Below, piece by piece: positions 17,267 to 27,006 of a DNA stretch of 64,000 nucleotides. The position numbers and the translations under genes are program-made. Every line of letters starts with the position of its first letter. The stretch's first letter is position 1. The DNA comes from Mycobacterium sp. GA-1841 (GTDB lineage Bacteria; Actinomycetota; Actinomycetes; Mycobacteriales; Mycobacteriaceae), in contig NZ_MBEQ01000056.1 of NCBI RefSeq assembly GCF_001954135.1, forward strand, positions 105,603-169,602, read 5' to 3'. Below the pieces are notes generated by a model that worked only from the letters and a program-made list of their open reading frames with translations, had not been told where the DNA came from and did no database searches.

Positions 17267-18352
17267 TCAGCTGGAGCGGGCCGCCTCGATCGCCCGGCGG
17301 GTGACGCCTTCCAGTTGTGCCAGTTGGCCTTTCGGTGGGTGCAGAATGCCACGATCGACGAGTTTCGTGACGATTTCGCGAACCCGGCCGTAGTAGGTGG
17401 CCTGCTCGGCCGGTGTGGTGCTCGAGGCGGCGTGGTTGTAAAGCTTCAGTGCGGTGTCCATTTCGGTCCGGTCGGCCGGTTCGAGATAGGACGTGCCCAC
17501 TTTCTTGCCGTGCGATTCGCACGCGATCCAGGCGCGGCGCAGTGTCACCACCGCTTGCTGGTAGGCGTCGGCCAGGCCCCGGTTTCCCGGATAGGCATCG
17601 GTGCGCAAAGCCTGCGCCTCATCGAGCGCGACGTGGAAGCTCTGAGTGGCCTCGACGGTCACATCGGTGACGGCGGGGTAGCGCAACAGCATCGCCGGGT
17701 CGAGTTCGTACGTGCCGTAGGCACCGAGAATGTCGTCGTGTCGCCGGGCAGCTTCGTCCCACAACCGCTTCGCCGCCTCGTCGGTGCCGGCGTCGGCGAT
17801 CCGCGCGCCCGAGACCGGCGGCGGTGCGGGCGTCTGCGTGGCGGGAAGGGCGGCTTCCATCCGGTCCACGATCTCGCTCACCGCCGGATCTGATCCGACG
17901 ACGGCGACCCGCCACTCGTCGTGACGGCCGTCGCCCCCCGCGAAGGTCAGCGTCAGGTAGTGCTGACCACGAATCGTCAGGCGCCGACCGTCGGTTGCCG
18001 TGTGCTCGGCCGGACCGGCCCGTTCTACCGACACCAGCGATGACAGCGGGTAGCTGACGATCTCGTGGTTTTCGTCGCCGAGATAGACGGTGTCGCCGTC
18101 GACGGTCACCAGTACCGCTTCAGGCGCACACATCCGTCGGTAGGCCACTGCGCCCAGTCCGAGGGTGACGAGCGCCGCCACGACGACGGCGGTGACGAGT
18201 CCGGAGACTCCGGTGTAGTTGAGGCCCACCAGCGCGATCAAGCCGGTCCCCAGCATCGCGCCGGCGGCGACGGCGGACATCCGATGCCGGCCGGTCAGAT
18301 ACTCGGTCCGAGCAGTTACGGGAACCACTTGTGCATTTTCGGCAGCAGTCAT
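17267..18352 (-). CDS. Unknown two-helix membrane protein
   Basis: A 361-residue protein with two predicted membrane helices at about residues 26-45 and 49-70, then a soluble region: a PH-like beta segment ([31 protein letters not shown]), a Pro/Ala linker, and a helical C-terminal domain from about residue 200 with many Ala/Glu/Arg. I do not recognise the family. The start is the ATG giving MTAAENAQ; a longer frame runs upstream with no support. It is divergent from dxr, and a TATGCT element reads leftward at 18396-18401. Confidence 0.6.
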   Translation of the reverse strand: MTAAENAQVVPVTARTEYLTGRHRMSAVAAGAMLGTGLIALVGLNYTGVSGLVTAVVVAALVTLGLGAVAYRRMCAPEAVLVTVDGDTVYLGDENHEIVSYPLSSLVSVERAGPAEHTATDGRRLTIRGQHYLTLTFAGGDGRHDEWRVAVVGSDPAVSEIVDRMEAALPATQTPAPPPVSGARIADAGTDEAAKRLWDEAARRHDDILGAYGTYELDPAMLLRYPAVTDVTVEATQSFHVALDEAQALRTDAYPGNRGLADAYQQAVVTLRRAWIACESHGKKVGTSYLEPADRTEMDTALKLYNHAASSTTPAEQATYYGRVREIVTKLVDRGILHPPKGQLAQLEGVTRRAIEAARSS

Positions 18353-18486
18353 TCGCGAATCTGGTCCCTCGGTGTGGAGTTGTGGGAGTCGTCCCAGCAT
18401 ACGGTTGGGCGGCACACCCAACCGTCGCTGCAAGCAGCCCCGTGGCGCATTGGGTACGCCACGCGCGTGCGCGGCACAATGTAACG

Positions 18487-19671
18487 GTGAGCGACAAAAA
18501 GCGCGTGCTGATACTCGGCAGTACCGGATCCATCGGCACCCAGGCGCTCGAGGTCATCGCGGCCAACCCCGACCGGTTCGAGGTCGTCGGCCTGGCCGCC
18601 GGCGGCGGCAACCCCGAACTGCTCGCCGCCCAGCGCGCCGCCACCGGCGTCACCAATGTCGCCGTGGCCGACCTGGCCGCCGCCGACAAGGTCGGCGACG
18701 TGACCTATGCCGGCCCCGAGGCAGTCACCCGGCTGGTCGAGAACACCGAGGCCGATGTGGTGCTCAACGCGCTGGTTGGGGCATTGGGGCTGACGCCGAC
18801 GCTGGCCGCCCTGGCCACCGGAGCCCGCCTGGCCCTGGCCAACAAGGAGTCGCTGGTGGCCGGCGGTCCGCTGGTGCTCAAGGCGGCCGCTCCCGGACAG
18901 ATCGTCCCGGTGGACTCCGAGCACTCGGCGATGGCCCAGTGCCTGCGCGGCGGGGCGCCCGACGAGGTCGCGAAGATCGTGTTGACCGCCTCGGGCGGAC
19001 CGTTCCTGGGCTGGTCGGCCACGGATCTGGAGTCGGTGACCCCGGAGCAGGCCGGCAAGCACCCGACCTGGTCGATGGGTCCGATGAACACCCTGAACTC
19101 GGCGACCTTGGTCAACAAGGGCCTGGAGCTGATCGAGACGCATCTGCTGTTCGGCATCGAGTACGACCGCATCGAGGTGGTGGTGCACCCGCAGTCCATC
19201 GTGCACTCGATGGCGACTTTCACCGACGGGTCGACGCTGGCCCAGGCCAGCCCGCCGGATATGAAGCTGCCGATCGCGTTGGCGCTGGGGTGGCCTGACC
19301 GGGTCCCCGGCGCGGCCCTGGCGTGCGACTTCACCACCGCCTCCACCTGGGAGTTCCTGCCGCTGGACAACGAGGTGTTCCCCGCGGTGCGCCTGGCGGC
19401 CGCGGCCGGAACCCGAGGCGGTTGTCTGACCGCGGTGTACAACGCGGCCAATGAGGAATCGGCAGAAGCGTTCCTTTCGGGCCGCATCCCGTTCCCGGCC
19501 ATCGTCGACACCGTGGGTGAGGTGTTACACGCTGCCGACCAGTGGGCCGCCGAACCCGCTACCGTGGAAGACGTACTCGACGCGCAGCGCTGGGCCAGGG
19601 AAAAAGCACGGCACGCCATCGTTACGCGGTTCGAGAAGACATCCGTCAGAAAAGGGCTCGTCAGCAAATGA
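18487..19671 (+). CDS. dxr: 1-deoxy-D-xylulose 5-phosphate reductoisomerase
   Basis: Converts 1-deoxy-D-xylulose 5-phosphate to 2-C-methyl-D-erythritol 4-phosphate with NADPH, the second step of the MEP isoprenoid pathway and the target of fosmidomycin. The 394-residue protein has the NADPH motif [11 protein letters not shown] at the N-terminus, NKESLVAGG, the metal/substrate region [12 protein letters not shown], the flexible loop around [21 protein letters not shown] and [12 protein letters not shown] start. Its stop overlaps the ATG of rip1, as in other mycobacteria where dxr, rip1 and gcpE are linked. Confidence 0.97.
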   Translation: MSDKKRVLILGSTGSIGTQALEVIAANPDRFEVVGLAAGGGNPELLAAQRAATGVTNVAVADLAAADKVGDVTYAGPEAVTRLVENTEADVVLNALVGALGLTPTLAALATGARLALANKESLVAGGPLVLKAAAPGQIVPVDSEHSAMAQCLRGGAPDEVAKIVLTASGGPFLGWSATDLESVTPEQAGKHPTWSMGPMNTLNSATLVNKGLELIETHLLFGIEYDRIEVVVHPQSIVHSMATFTDGSTLAQASPPDMKLPIALALGWPDRVPGAALACDFTTASTWEFLPLDNEVFPAVRLAAAAGTRGGCLTAVYNAANEESAEAFLSGRIPFPAIVDTVGEVLHAADQWAAEPATVEDVLDAQRWAREKARHAIVTRFEKTSVRKGLVSK

Positions 19672-20888
19672 TGTTCGCAATCGGTATCGCGCTGTTCGCG
19701 CTCGCCATCCTGATCTCGGTGGCGTTGCACGAATGCGGGCACATGTGGGTGGCGCGCGCCACCGGCATGAAGGTGCGCCGCTACTTCGTGGGCTTCGGTC
19801 CGACGTTGTGGTCGACCCGGCGCCCCAACCGGCTGGGTGAGACCGAGTACGGCATCAAGGCCGTCCCGTTGGGCGGGTTCTGCGATATCGCCGGTATGAC
19901 CTCCGTCGACGAGATCGCGCCCGAGGACCGGCCCTACGCCATGTACAAGCAGAAGGTCTGGAAGCGCGTGGCGGTGCTGTTCGCCGGACCCGCGATGAAC
20001 TTCGTCATCGGCCTGGTGCTGCTCTACGGCATCGCGATCACCTGGGGCCTGCCCAACATCACCCAGCCCACCACTGCCATCGTCGGCGAAACAGGTTGTG
20101 TGGCGCCGCAATTGAGCCTGGAGAAGATGGGTGAGTGCCAGGGTGCGGGCCCCGCGGCACAGGCCGGGATCCAGGCCGGTGACGAAATCGTCAAGGTGGG
20201 CGACACCGAGGTGTCCGACTTCGCCTCGATGGCGGCGGCGATCCGCAAACTCGACGGCCCGACGAACATCGAACTCAAGCGCGACGGCCAGACCATCAAC
20301 ACCGTCGTCGACGTCACTCAGACGCAGCGGTTCACCAGTGCCGACGCCGCGGAGCCGGCCACCGTCGGCGCGATCGGCGTCAGTGCGGTCGCGGCCCAGC
20401 CGCCCACCAAGTACAACGCGCTCACCGCGATCCCCGGGACCGTCTCGTTCACCGGCGACCTGGCTGTCGAGCTCGGTAAGTCCCTGGCCAAGATCCCCAC
20501 CAAGATCGGTGCGCTGGTCGAGGCGATCGGCGGGGGAGAACGTGACAAGGAGACCCCGATCAGCGTGGTCGGCGCCAGCATCATCGGCGGCGAGACGGTC
20601 GAGGCCGGACTGTGGGTCGCGTTCTGGTTCTTCCTGGCGCAGCTGAACTTCGTGCTCGGTGCGATCAACCTCGTGCCCCTGCTGCCCTTCGACGGCGGCC
20701 ACATCGCGGTGGCCACATACGAGAAGATCCGCAACATGTTCCGCGCCGCCCGCGGAAAGGTGGCCGGCGCACCGGTCAACTACCTCAAACTCATGCCGGC
20801 CACATACGTGGTCCTGTTGGTCGTTGTCAGCTACATGCTGCTGACCGTCACCGCAGACCTGGTCAACCCACTCAGCATCTTCCAATAG
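19668..20888 (+). CDS. rip1: Site-2 intramembrane zinc metalloprotease
   Basis: A 406-residue S2P/RseP-type protease that cleaves membrane anti-sigma factors in regulated intramembrane proteolysis. The zinc motif HECGH (H21, E22, H25) is in the first membrane helix, a PDZ domain spans about residues 150-240 ([14 protein letters not shown]), and the third zinc ligand is in [12 protein letters not shown] near the C-terminus. The length fits M. tuberculosis Rip1 (Rv2869c). ATG overlaps the dxr stop; a second ATG follows directly. Confidence 0.95.
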   Translation: MMFAIGIALFALAILISVALHECGHMWVARATGMKVRRYFVGFGPTLWSTRRPNRLGETEYGIKAVPLGGFCDIAGMTSVDEIAPEDRPYAMYKQKVWKRVAVLFAGPAMNFVIGLVLLYGIAITWGLPNITQPTTAIVGETGCVAPQLSLEKMGECQGAGPAAQAGIQAGDEIVKVGDTEVSDFASMAAAIRKLDGPTNIELKRDGQTINTVVDVTQTQRFTSADAAEPATVGAIGVSAVAAQPPTKYNALTAIPGTVSFTGDLAVELGKSLAKIPTKIGALVEAIGGGERDKETPISVVGASIIGGETVEAGLWVAFWFFLAQLNFVLGAINLVPLLPFDGGHIAVATYEKIRNMFRAARGKVAGAPVNYLKLMPATYVVLLVVVSYMLLTVTADLVNPLSIFQ

Positions 20889-20896
20889 GAGAACCC

Positions 20897-22051
20897 GTGA
20901 CTTCCATCGGTTTGGGTATGCCGGCGGCTCCGGCGCCCACCCTGGCGCCGCGGCGCAAGACCCGTCAACTCATGGTGGGCGATGTCGGCATCGGCAGCGA
21001 GCATCCGATCGCCGTGCAGTCCATGTGCACCACCAAGACTCATGACGTCAACGCGACATTGCAGCAGATCGCCGAGCTGACCGCGTCGGGCTGCGACATC
21101 GTGCGGGTGGCCTGCCCCCGGCAGGAGGACGCCGACGCACTGGCCGAGATCGCCCGGCACAGCCAGATCCCGGTGATCGCCGACATCCATTTCCAGCCCA
21201 AGTACATCTTCGCCGCGATCGACGCCGGTTGCGCGGCGGTGCGCGTGAACCCCGGCAACATCAAGGAGTTCGACGGCCGGGTCAAGGAGGTGGCCAAGGC
21301 CGCCGGCGACGCGGGCATCCCGATCCGCATCGGGGTCAACGCCGGCTCGCTGGATCCACGGTTGATGAAGAAGTACGGCAAGGCCACGCCCGAGGCGCTG
21401 GTCGAGTCGGCGCTGTGGGAGGCCTCCTTGTTCGAGGAGCACGGCTTCGGCGACATCAAGATCAGTGTCAAGCACAACGATCCGGTGATCATGGTCGAGG
21501 CCTACACGCAGCTGGCCGCCCAGTGCGACTATCCGCTGCACCTCGGGGTCACCGAGGCCGGACCGGCGTTCCAGGGCACCATCAAGTCGGCGGTGGCCTT
21601 CGGTGCGTTGCTGTCCAAGGGCATCGGCGACACCATCCGGGTGTCGCTGTCGGCGCCGCCGGCCGAAGAGGTCAAGGTCGGCAATCAGATCCTGGAATCG
21701 CTGAACCTGCGTCCGCGCGGCCTGGAGATCGTGTCCTGTCCGTCGTGTGGGCGGGCTCAGGTCGACGTCTACACGCTGGCCAATGCCGTCAGCGCGGGGC
21801 TGGACGGGCTCGACGTTCCGCTGCGCGTGGCGGTGATGGGCTGCGTGGTGAACGGTCCGGGCGAGGCTCGTGAGGCCGACCTCGGGGTGGCCTCCGGCAA
21901 CGGCAAGGGCCAGATCTTCGTCAAGGGTGAGGTCATCAAGACCGTCCCGGAGGCACAGATCGTCGAAACCCTGATCGAAGAGGCCATGCGGTTGGCCGAA
22001 CAGTCGGGTTCAGATGATGCAAGCGGTTCGCCGGTGGTGACCGTAAGCTGA
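20897..22051 (+). CDS. ispG: 4-hydroxy-3-methylbut-2-en-1-yl diphosphate synthase (GcpE)
   Basis: Converts 2-C-methyl-D-erythritol 2,4-cyclodiphosphate to HMBPP in the MEP pathway with a [4Fe-4S] cluster. The 384-residue protein has the TIM-barrel N-terminal domain ([23 protein letters not shown] start; [25 protein letters not shown]) and a C-terminal ferredoxin-like domain with the cluster cysteines in [12 protein letters not shown] and [13 protein letters not shown] start with AGGAG 6 nt upstream. It follows rip1 by 8 bp, completing a dxr-rip1-ispG operon with two MEP enzymes. Confidence 0.97.
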   Translation: MTSIGLGMPAAPAPTLAPRRKTRQLMVGDVGIGSEHPIAVQSMCTTKTHDVNATLQQIAELTASGCDIVRVACPRQEDADALAEIARHSQIPVIADIHFQPKYIFAAIDAGCAAVRVNPGNIKEFDGRVKEVAKAAGDAGIPIRIGVNAGSLDPRLMKKYGKATPEALVESALWEASLFEEHGFGDIKISVKHNDPVIMVEAYTQLAAQCDYPLHLGVTEAGPAFQGTIKSAVAFGALLSKGIGDTIRVSLSAPPAEEVKVGNQILESLNLRPRGLEIVSCPSCGRAQVDVYTLANAVSAGLDGLDVPLRVAVMGCVVNGPGEAREADLGVASGNGKGQIFVKGEVIKTVPEAQIVETLIEEAMRLAEQSGSDDASGSPVVTVS

Positions 22052-22106
22052 TAGCGACCCTGTGAGCGGGGTCACCCAGCCTCGGCTTGAGCAGAGAGAA
22101 TTGTCC

Positions 22107-22961
22107 ATGTCGGCTCCGCCACTGTTCCGCCTCGTCGACGAGCGTCGAGTTTCCGTGGTGCGAGACGCCACTCCCTGTCTGCAGGTGTTCGACGAGGACC
22201 CGGTGGGCTCGTGCATGGTCGCCGCGCGGGTGGCCGAGTTCGGAGTCGAGCACGGCGCGATCGGCGGGGAATTGTGGACGCGACGCGGGGTCACCGAGTC
22301 ACTGTGTTACGCCGGGCCCAACCTGATTCCGCTGCGCGGTGACACCGAGGATCTCAAGGCTTTCGCGGACAAGGCGATGAGCACCGCACGCCGATGTTCG
22401 TCGTTGGTGGGCCGGGCCGAACTCGTGATGCCCATGTGGCGTCGGCTGGAATCGGTGTGGGGCGCTGCGCGCGACGTCCGAGAGCAACAGCCGCTGATGG
22501 CGCTGCACTCGATTCCGAACTGCGCGATCGATCCCGCGGTCCGGCCGGTGCGGATGGAGGAACTCGACGCGTACCTGGTGGCCGCGGTCGACATGTTCAT
22601 CGGCGAGGTCGGCGTCGACCCGAGGTTGGGAGACGGCGGCCGTGGTTACCGTCGCCGCATCGCCGGCCTGATCGCCGCCGGGCGGGCGTGGGCCCGGTTC
22701 GAGCGCGGCCAGGTGGTGTTCAAGGCCGAGGTCGGATCGCAGTCGCCGGCGGTCGGTCAGATCCAGGGGGTGTGGGTGCACCCCGAGTGGCGCGGCCACG
22801 GACTGGGTACCGCGGGCACGGCAGCGTTGTCGGCTGCGGTCGTGGCCTCGGGCCGGATCGCAAGCCTGTACGTCAACGACTACAACACGATCGCCCGCGC
22901 GACCTACGACCGCATCGGGTTCGAACAGATCGGCACCTTCGCCACGGTGTTGCTGGACTGA
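22107..22961 (+). CDS. GNAT-family acetyltransferase (Rv2867c-like)
   Basis: A 284-residue protein. The C-terminal third is a GNAT fold with IQGVWVHPEWRGHGLGTAGTAAL, the acetyl-CoA pyrophosphate loop RGHGLGTAG, and LYVNDYNTIARATYDRIGFEQIG. The N-terminal half (about residues 1-140) is a separate domain of the DUF4081 type. The length and position after ispG match M. tuberculosis Rv2867c. Substrate unknown. The start is the ATG before SAPPLF with a GAGAG ribosome site; an in-frame upstream GTG would lengthen it by 15 residues. Confidence 0.85.
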   Translation: MSAPPLFRLVDERRVSVVRDATPCLQVFDEDPVGSCMVAARVAEFGVEHGAIGGELWTRRGVTESLCYAGPNLIPLRGDTEDLKAFADKAMSTARRCSSLVGRAELVMPMWRRLESVWGAARDVREQQPLMALHSIPNCAIDPAVRPVRMEELDAYLVAAVDMFIGEVGVDPRLGDGGRGYRRRIAGLIAAGRAWARFERGQVVFKAEVGSQSPAVGQIQGVWVHPEWRGHGLGTAGTAALSAAVVASGRIASLYVNDYNTIARATYDRIGFEQIGTFATVLLD

Positions 22962-23148
22962 CTCCCCACGTTGACATTGAATCTACGCAGACGCCTACTC
23001 GATCTTTTACAGCCTCAGTTCAAAGTCAACGCCCGCGCCCGGGCCCGGGGGCCGGCTGGAGGATTTAACGAGGGTCGCAACACCGTCTCGGTTCGGTCTC
23101 GGTGCGCCTCCGACGAAACCGGCGTTCTCGTTCCTAACATCAGCCTCA
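22962..23148 (+). promoter_or_regulatory. 187-bp gap with PBP promoter
   Basis: The gap holds no gene that I can support. A TAACAT -10-like box at 23135-23140 lies 8 nt before the PBP start, compatible with a leaderless or near-leaderless mRNA. A TTGACA at 22972-22977 has no well-placed -10 partner. A GC-only run around 23025-23053 can fold. In M. tuberculosis a relFG toxin-antitoxin pair lies between these two genes; no trace of it is visible here. Confidence 0.4.
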
Positions 23149-24972
23149 ATGGCAACTCAAACATCATCAGTCACACGAGCCGCAGGGATGCTGACGGTCG
23201 TCGCGGTGATCGGTGCGACGGCGCTCAGCGCCTGCACCCCCCGACCCGACGGGCCCGAACCCGCTGCCGAACGGTTCTTCGCCGAACTGGCCACTGGTGA
23301 CACCGAGGCCGCCGCGGCATTGTCCGACCGGCCCGAGGATGCCAAAACCGCTCTCGACGAGGCGTGGAACGGCCTGCAGGCCACCCGGCTCGACGCACAG
23401 ATCCTGGGCTCCAAGTACGCCGGGGACACCGGCAGCATCACCTACCGCTACACCTGGCACCTGCCCAAGGACCGCACCTGGACCTACGACGGCCAGCTCA
23501 ACATGGTCCGTGACGAGGGGCAGTGGGAGGTGCGCTGGAGTGCCACCGGGCTGCACCCGAGGCTGGGGGAGCACCAGACGTTCGCTCTGCGCGCCGACGC
23601 TCCCCGGCGGGCCCGGGTCAACGAGCGTGGCGGCACCGACGTGCTGGTCCCCGGCTACGTGTACCACTACGGCCTGGACGCCAGAGCGGCCGGCGCCGCA
23701 CTGATGCCAACCGCCCGCGCGGTGGCCGACGCGCTACGGCCCTTCGATCCGGCACTGGGCAATCCGCAGTTACTCGCTGAACAAGCCAGCGCGTCGGCTC
23801 AGCCCATGAGCCTGATCACGCTGAAAGAGGCGGACAACGACCGGATCGCTGCCGCCATCGGCAAGCTCTACGGTGTCGTCATCACCCCGCAACCCGAAAT
23901 GTTGCCCACCGACCCGGATTTCGCGCCGGCCATCGTCAACGAGGTCAAGAGATCGGTGGCTGATCAACTCGATGGACAGCCGGGCTGGCGGGTGGTCACC
24001 GTCAACCAGAACGGTGTCGACGTCGACGTGCTCAACGAGGTGCCGGGCGATCCTGCACCGTCGATCACCATCAGCCTGGACCGCGCCGTACAGGACGCCG
24101 CGCAGAACGCCGTCAACACCACCGGCAAACAGGCGATGATCGTGGCGATCAAACCGTCCACCGGTGAGATCCTCGCGGTGGCGCAGAACGCGGCCGCCGA
24201 CGCCGTCGGACCGCTGGCCACCATGGGCCAGTTCCCGCCGGGGTCCACGTTCAAGATGATCACTGCCGGCGCCGCCATCGAACGCGGGATGGCAACGCCC
24301 AACACGCTTTTGGGCTGCCCGGGCACACTCGACATCGGCCATCGGACCGTCACCAACTACGACGCCTTCGACCTGGGCACGGTCCCGATGTCCCGCGCAT
24401 TCGCCAACTCGTGCAACACCACCTTCGGTGAACTCGCCAGCCGGATGCCGCCGCGCGGACTGACCCAGGCCGCCGCGCGGTACGGCATCGGCACCGACTA
24501 CGACGTCGCAGGCATCACCACGCTGACCGGCTCGGTGCCACCGACCGTGGACCTGGCCGAGCGCACCGAGGACGGGTTCGGTCAGGGCAAGGTGTTGGTG
24601 AGCCCGTTCGGCATGGCACTGGCCTCGGCGACCGTGGCCGCCGGCCACACGCCGGTGCCCCAGCTCATCGAGGGACGCCAGACCATGGTCGACGGGGCAG
24701 GGGCCCCGATCAGCCCGAAGATGGTCGACGGACTGCGGCCGATGATGCGGTTGGTGGTCACCAACGGCACCGCCAAGGATCTCGGCGGACTCGGCGACGT
24801 GCGCGGCAAGACCGGTGAGGCCGAGTTCATGGGCGGCTCACACTCCTGGTTCGCCGGATACCGCGGGGACATGGCGTTCGCCGCGCTGATCGTCGGCGGC
24901 GGTAGTTCCGAGTACGCGGTACGGATGTGCAAGACCATGCTCGACGGCCTGCCCCACGATTACCTCGCCTGA
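23149..24972 (+). CDS. Class B penicillin-binding lipoprotein (PBP-lipo)
   Basis: A 607-residue D,D-transpeptidase that crosslinks peptidoglycan outside the membrane. The lipoprotein signal ends at LSAC with lipidated Cys29. An NTF2-like MecA_N domain (about residues 35-150) precedes the transpeptidase domain, whose active-site motifs are S366-T-F-K369, S421-C-N423 and K554-T-G. This is the architecture of M. tuberculosis Rv2864c (PBP-lipo), of similar length. Confidence 0.95.
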   Translation: MATQTSSVTRAAGMLTVVAVIGATALSACTPRPDGPEPAAERFFAELATGDTEAAAALSDRPEDAKTALDEAWNGLQATRLDAQILGSKYAGDTGSITYRYTWHLPKDRTWTYDGQLNMVRDEGQWEVRWSATGLHPRLGEHQTFALRADAPRRARVNERGGTDVLVPGYVYHYGLDARAAGAALMPTARAVADALRPFDPALGNPQLLAEQASASAQPMSLITLKEADNDRIAAAIGKLYGVVITPQPEMLPTDPDFAPAIVNEVKRSVADQLDGQPGWRVVTVNQNGVDVDVLNEVPGDPAPSITISLDRAVQDAAQNAVNTTGKQAMIVAIKPSTGEILAVAQNAAADAVGPLATMGQFPPGSTFKMITAGAAIERGMATPNTLLGCPGTLDIGHRTVTNYDAFDLGTVPMSRAFANSCNTTFGELASRMPPRGLTQAAARYGIGTDYDVAGITTLTGSVPPTVDLAERTEDGFGQGKVLVSPFGMALASATVAAGHTPVPQLIEGRQTMVDGAGAPISPKMVDGLRPMMRLVVTNGTAKDLGGLGDVRGKTGEAEFMGGSHSWFAGYRGDMAFAALIVGGGSSEYAVRMCKTMLDGLPHDYLA

Positions 24973-24994
24973 ACGGCGGTACCGTGGGTACGTC

Positions 24995-25591
24995 ATGACT
25001 GGCACCAATGAACGATCGGTGGATCTGCGCGTCTCCGACGCCGACCGCAACGGCACGTTGCGGCGGTTGCACAGCGCCGTGGCGCTGGGGCTGATCGACA
25101 TCGCCGAGTTCGAAGAGCGTTCGGCGAGGGTGTCGCAGGCTCGCCTGCATTCCGACCTCGACGAGTTGGTGGGGGACCTGCCCGGGCCCGGAGCGATTGT
25201 CACGACGGCCACCGACCGGGTCGAGTTGCGGGGCGTGCTCGGCTCGTTGAAACGCCAGGGGGAATGGACAGTCCCGACCCGGCTGGCGCTGGTGCGCCGG
25301 ATGGGTTCGGTCGATCTGGATCTGACCCGGGCCCGGTTCGCCGGGCCGATGGTGGTCATCGAGCTGGACCTGAAGTTCGGGTCGCTGGAGCTGCGACTGC
25401 CCGAGGGGGCCAGTGCATCGATCGACGACGTCGAGGTGATCGTGGGCAGCGCCGACGATCACCGCCGTGACGCCCCCGGCGAGGGCACCCCGCACGTCAT
25501 CCTGACCGGCCGGGTGGTGTGCGGTTCGGTGGACATCCGTGGACCGCGTAAAGCCTGGTTCGGCCGGTTTCCACGGTCTGACCGGGCCTGA
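24995..25591 (+). CDS. DUF1707 (SHOCT-like) domain protein
   Basis: A 198-residue cytosolic protein. The N-terminal DUF1707 domain (about residues 8-60) has RVSDADRNGTLRRLHSAVALGLIDIAEFEERSARV in outline. The C-terminal 120 residues form a beta-helix-like region (GVLGSLKRQG, RRMGSVDLDL, LKFGSLELRLP) of the type found in LiaF/cell-wall-stress proteins. The function is unknown; DUF1707 proteins are common in actinobacteria near envelope genes. A TACCGT box 9 nt before the ATG may be its own -10. It converges on the PaaI gene with a 3-bp gap. Confidence 0.75.
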   Translation: MTGTNERSVDLRVSDADRNGTLRRLHSAVALGLIDIAEFEERSARVSQARLHSDLDELVGDLPGPGAIVTTATDRVELRGVLGSLKRQGEWTVPTRLALVRRMGSVDLDLTRARFAGPMVVIELDLKFGSLELRLPEGASASIDDVEVIVGSADDHRRDAPGEGTPHVILTGRVVCGSVDIRGPRKAWFGRFPRSDRA

Positions 25592-25594
25592 GGT

Positions 25595-26005
25595 CTATCG
25601 CGGGTCGAGCACGGCGAAGCTCAGCGTGGCCCGCGCGGCCAGCCGGTGCTCCCGGCCCACATCGGTGACATCGACCGAGGTGACGATCAAGCGTCGTCCC
25701 GCGCGCACCAGGGTGGCCACCGCCCGCGCCGGCCCTTCGACGATCGGCGCCAGGTAATGAATGTTCATGTCGGCGGTGGTCACGTCCTGTCCGGGCCCGA
25801 CGTTGCGGCCCGCCAATCGGCCGGCCGCGATGTCGATCAGGGTCGCCACCAATCCGCCCTGCAAGGCTCCGCGGATATTGGTCAGGTCAGGCCGGTTGTC
25901 CATCTCGACGATGAGCGTCTCGTCGTTCTCCAGGACATCGCGGAACCCCATCTGGCCGAGTAGATGACCGGGCGTGGTCCGCATCGGGGTCGACTCACTG
26001 AGCAT
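25595..26005 (-). CDS. PaaI-type hot-dog thioesterase
   Basis: A 136-residue single hot-dog domain of the PaaI/YdiI acyl-CoA thioesterase family, with the core helix RGALQGGLVATLIDIAAGRLA and the strand TADMNIHYLAPIVEGPARAVATLV. The usual HGG before the helix is replaced by LQGG, so the catalytic details may differ. The ATG before LSESTPMR is chosen because a TAACTT -10 box ends 7 nt upstream, predicting a leaderless mRNA. It is divergent from mapB. Confidence 0.8.
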   Translation of the reverse strand: MLSESTPMRTTPGHLLGQMGFRDVLENDETLIVEMDNRPDLTNIRGALQGGLVATLIDIAAGRLAGRNVGPGQDVTTADMNIHYLAPIVEGPARAVATLVRAGRRLIVTSVDVTDVGREHRLAARATLSFAVLDPR

Positions 26006-26012
26006 GGCTGAA

Positions 26013-26018
26013 AAGTTA
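26013..26018 (-). promoter_or_regulatory. -10 box of PaaI thioesterase (leaderless)
   Basis: TAACTT reads leftward and ends 7 nt before the ATG, the spacing expected if transcription begins at the start codon. It is in the 64-bp divergent gap with mapB. Confidence 0.5.
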
Positions 26019-26056
26019 GCATCATTCTCGCTGTGAGAGATTGCCGTTCTCCTGGC

Positions 26057-26062
26057 TATCCT
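26057..26062 (+). promoter_or_regulatory. -10 box of mapB (leaderless)
   Basis: TATCCT ends 7 nt before the mapB ATG and there is no Shine-Dalgarno sequence, so the mRNA probably starts at or next to the ATG. Confidence 0.55.
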
Positions 26063-26069
26063 TGCTGTC

Positions 26070-26927
26070 ATGCCTGTTCGTACCGCCCTGCGCCCCGGCG
26101 TGCTCTCGCCGACCCTGCCGGTTCCGAAGTCGATTCCCCGGCCGGAATACGCGTGGAAGTCCACCGTGCAGGAGGGCAGCGAACCCTGGGTGCAGACGCC
26201 CGAGGTGATCGAGAAGATGCGTGTCGCCGGTCAGATCGCCGCCGCTGCGCTGGCCGAGGCCGGCAAGGCGGTGGCGCCCGGTGTCACCACCGACGAACTC
26301 GACCGCATCGCCCACGACTACATGGTCGACCATGGTGCCTATCCGTCGACGCTGGGCTACAAGAGCTTTCCGAAATCCTGCTGCACCTCACTGAACGAGG
26401 TGATCTGCCACGGCATTCCGGATTCGACGGTGATCGAGGACGGCGACATCGTCAACATCGACGTCACCGCCTATATCGACGGGGTCCACGGCGACACCAA
26501 CGCCACGTTTCTGGCCGGAGACGTCTCCGAGGAACACCGCCTGCTCGTCGAACGCACGCACGAGGCGACGATGCGCGCCATCAAGGCCGTCAAACCCGGC
26601 CGCGCGCTGTCGATCGTCGGCCGGGTCATCGAGGCCTACGCAAACCGCTTCGGCTACAACGTGGTTCGTGATTTCACCGGGCACGGCATCGGCACCACGT
26701 TCCACAACGGACTGGTGGTTCTGCACTACGACCAGCCCGCCGTGGAGACCGTTCTGGAGCCGGGCATGACCTTTACCATCGAACCGATGATCAACCTCGG
26801 CACGCTCGACTACGAGATCTGGGACGACGACTGGACCGTGGTGACCAAGGACCGCAAATGGACCGCGCAGTTCGAGCACACCCTGGTGGTCACCGAGGAC
26901 GGCGCCGAGATCCTCACCCTGCCGTGA
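26070..26927 (+). CDS. mapB: Methionine aminopeptidase, type Ic
   Basis: Removes the initiator methionine from new proteins using two metal ions. The 285 residues equal M. tuberculosis MapB (Rv2861c). The N-terminal extension of about 40 residues with Pro-rich segments ([14 protein letters not shown]) is the SH3-binding-like linker that defines the mycobacterial Ic type. The pita-bread fold shows [11 protein letters not shown] (His), [24 protein letters not shown] Asp ligands, [11 protein letters not shown] (His), and the metal Glu residues in FTIEPMI and [12 protein letters not shown]. Confidence 0.96.
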   Translation: MPVRTALRPGVLSPTLPVPKSIPRPEYAWKSTVQEGSEPWVQTPEVIEKMRVAGQIAAAALAEAGKAVAPGVTTDELDRIAHDYMVDHGAYPSTLGYKSFPKSCCTSLNEVICHGIPDSTVIEDGDIVNIDVTAYIDGVHGDTNATFLAGDVSEEHRLLVERTHEATMRAIKAVKPGRALSIVGRVIEAYANRFGYNVVRDFTGHGIGTTFHNGLVVLHYDQPAVETVLEPGMTFTIEPMINLGTLDYEIWDDDWTVVTKDRKWTAQFEHTLVVTEDGAEILTLP

Positions 26928-26936
26928 CCGTTCTCC

Positions 26937-26998
26937 CGCGAGCAGACATAAAACTGCCCATTTTCGCTGTGAAAAGGGCAGTTTTATGTCTGCTCGCG
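26937..26998. repeat. Long, nearly perfect hairpin (23-bp stem plus nested stem)
   Basis: Arms 26937-26959 and 26976-26998 are exact complements over 23 bp. The 16-nt loop itself pairs TTTTC with GAAAA, so after one A-G mismatch the stem can reach 28 bp with a 5-nt tip. It begins 10 bp after the mapB stop and ends 8 bp before the cobQ ATG at 27007. It may be a terminator for mapB, an mRNA structure hiding the cobQ ribosome site, or a dispersed palindromic repeat. Confidence 0.8.
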
Positions 26999-27006
26999 CG
27001 AGGAAA

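Noticed and set aside
18705..20885. Long open frame (over 700 codons) antisense to dxr and rip1
   Set aside because: It mirrors the codon structure of two well-supported genes, has no recognisable domain, and such shadows are common in GC-rich DNA.
26986..27006. Alternative cobQ start seven codons upstream
   Set aside because: It lies inside the hairpin arm and adds Arg-rich residues absent from the family N-terminus, although AAGGG is spaced well before it. Kept only as an alternative.
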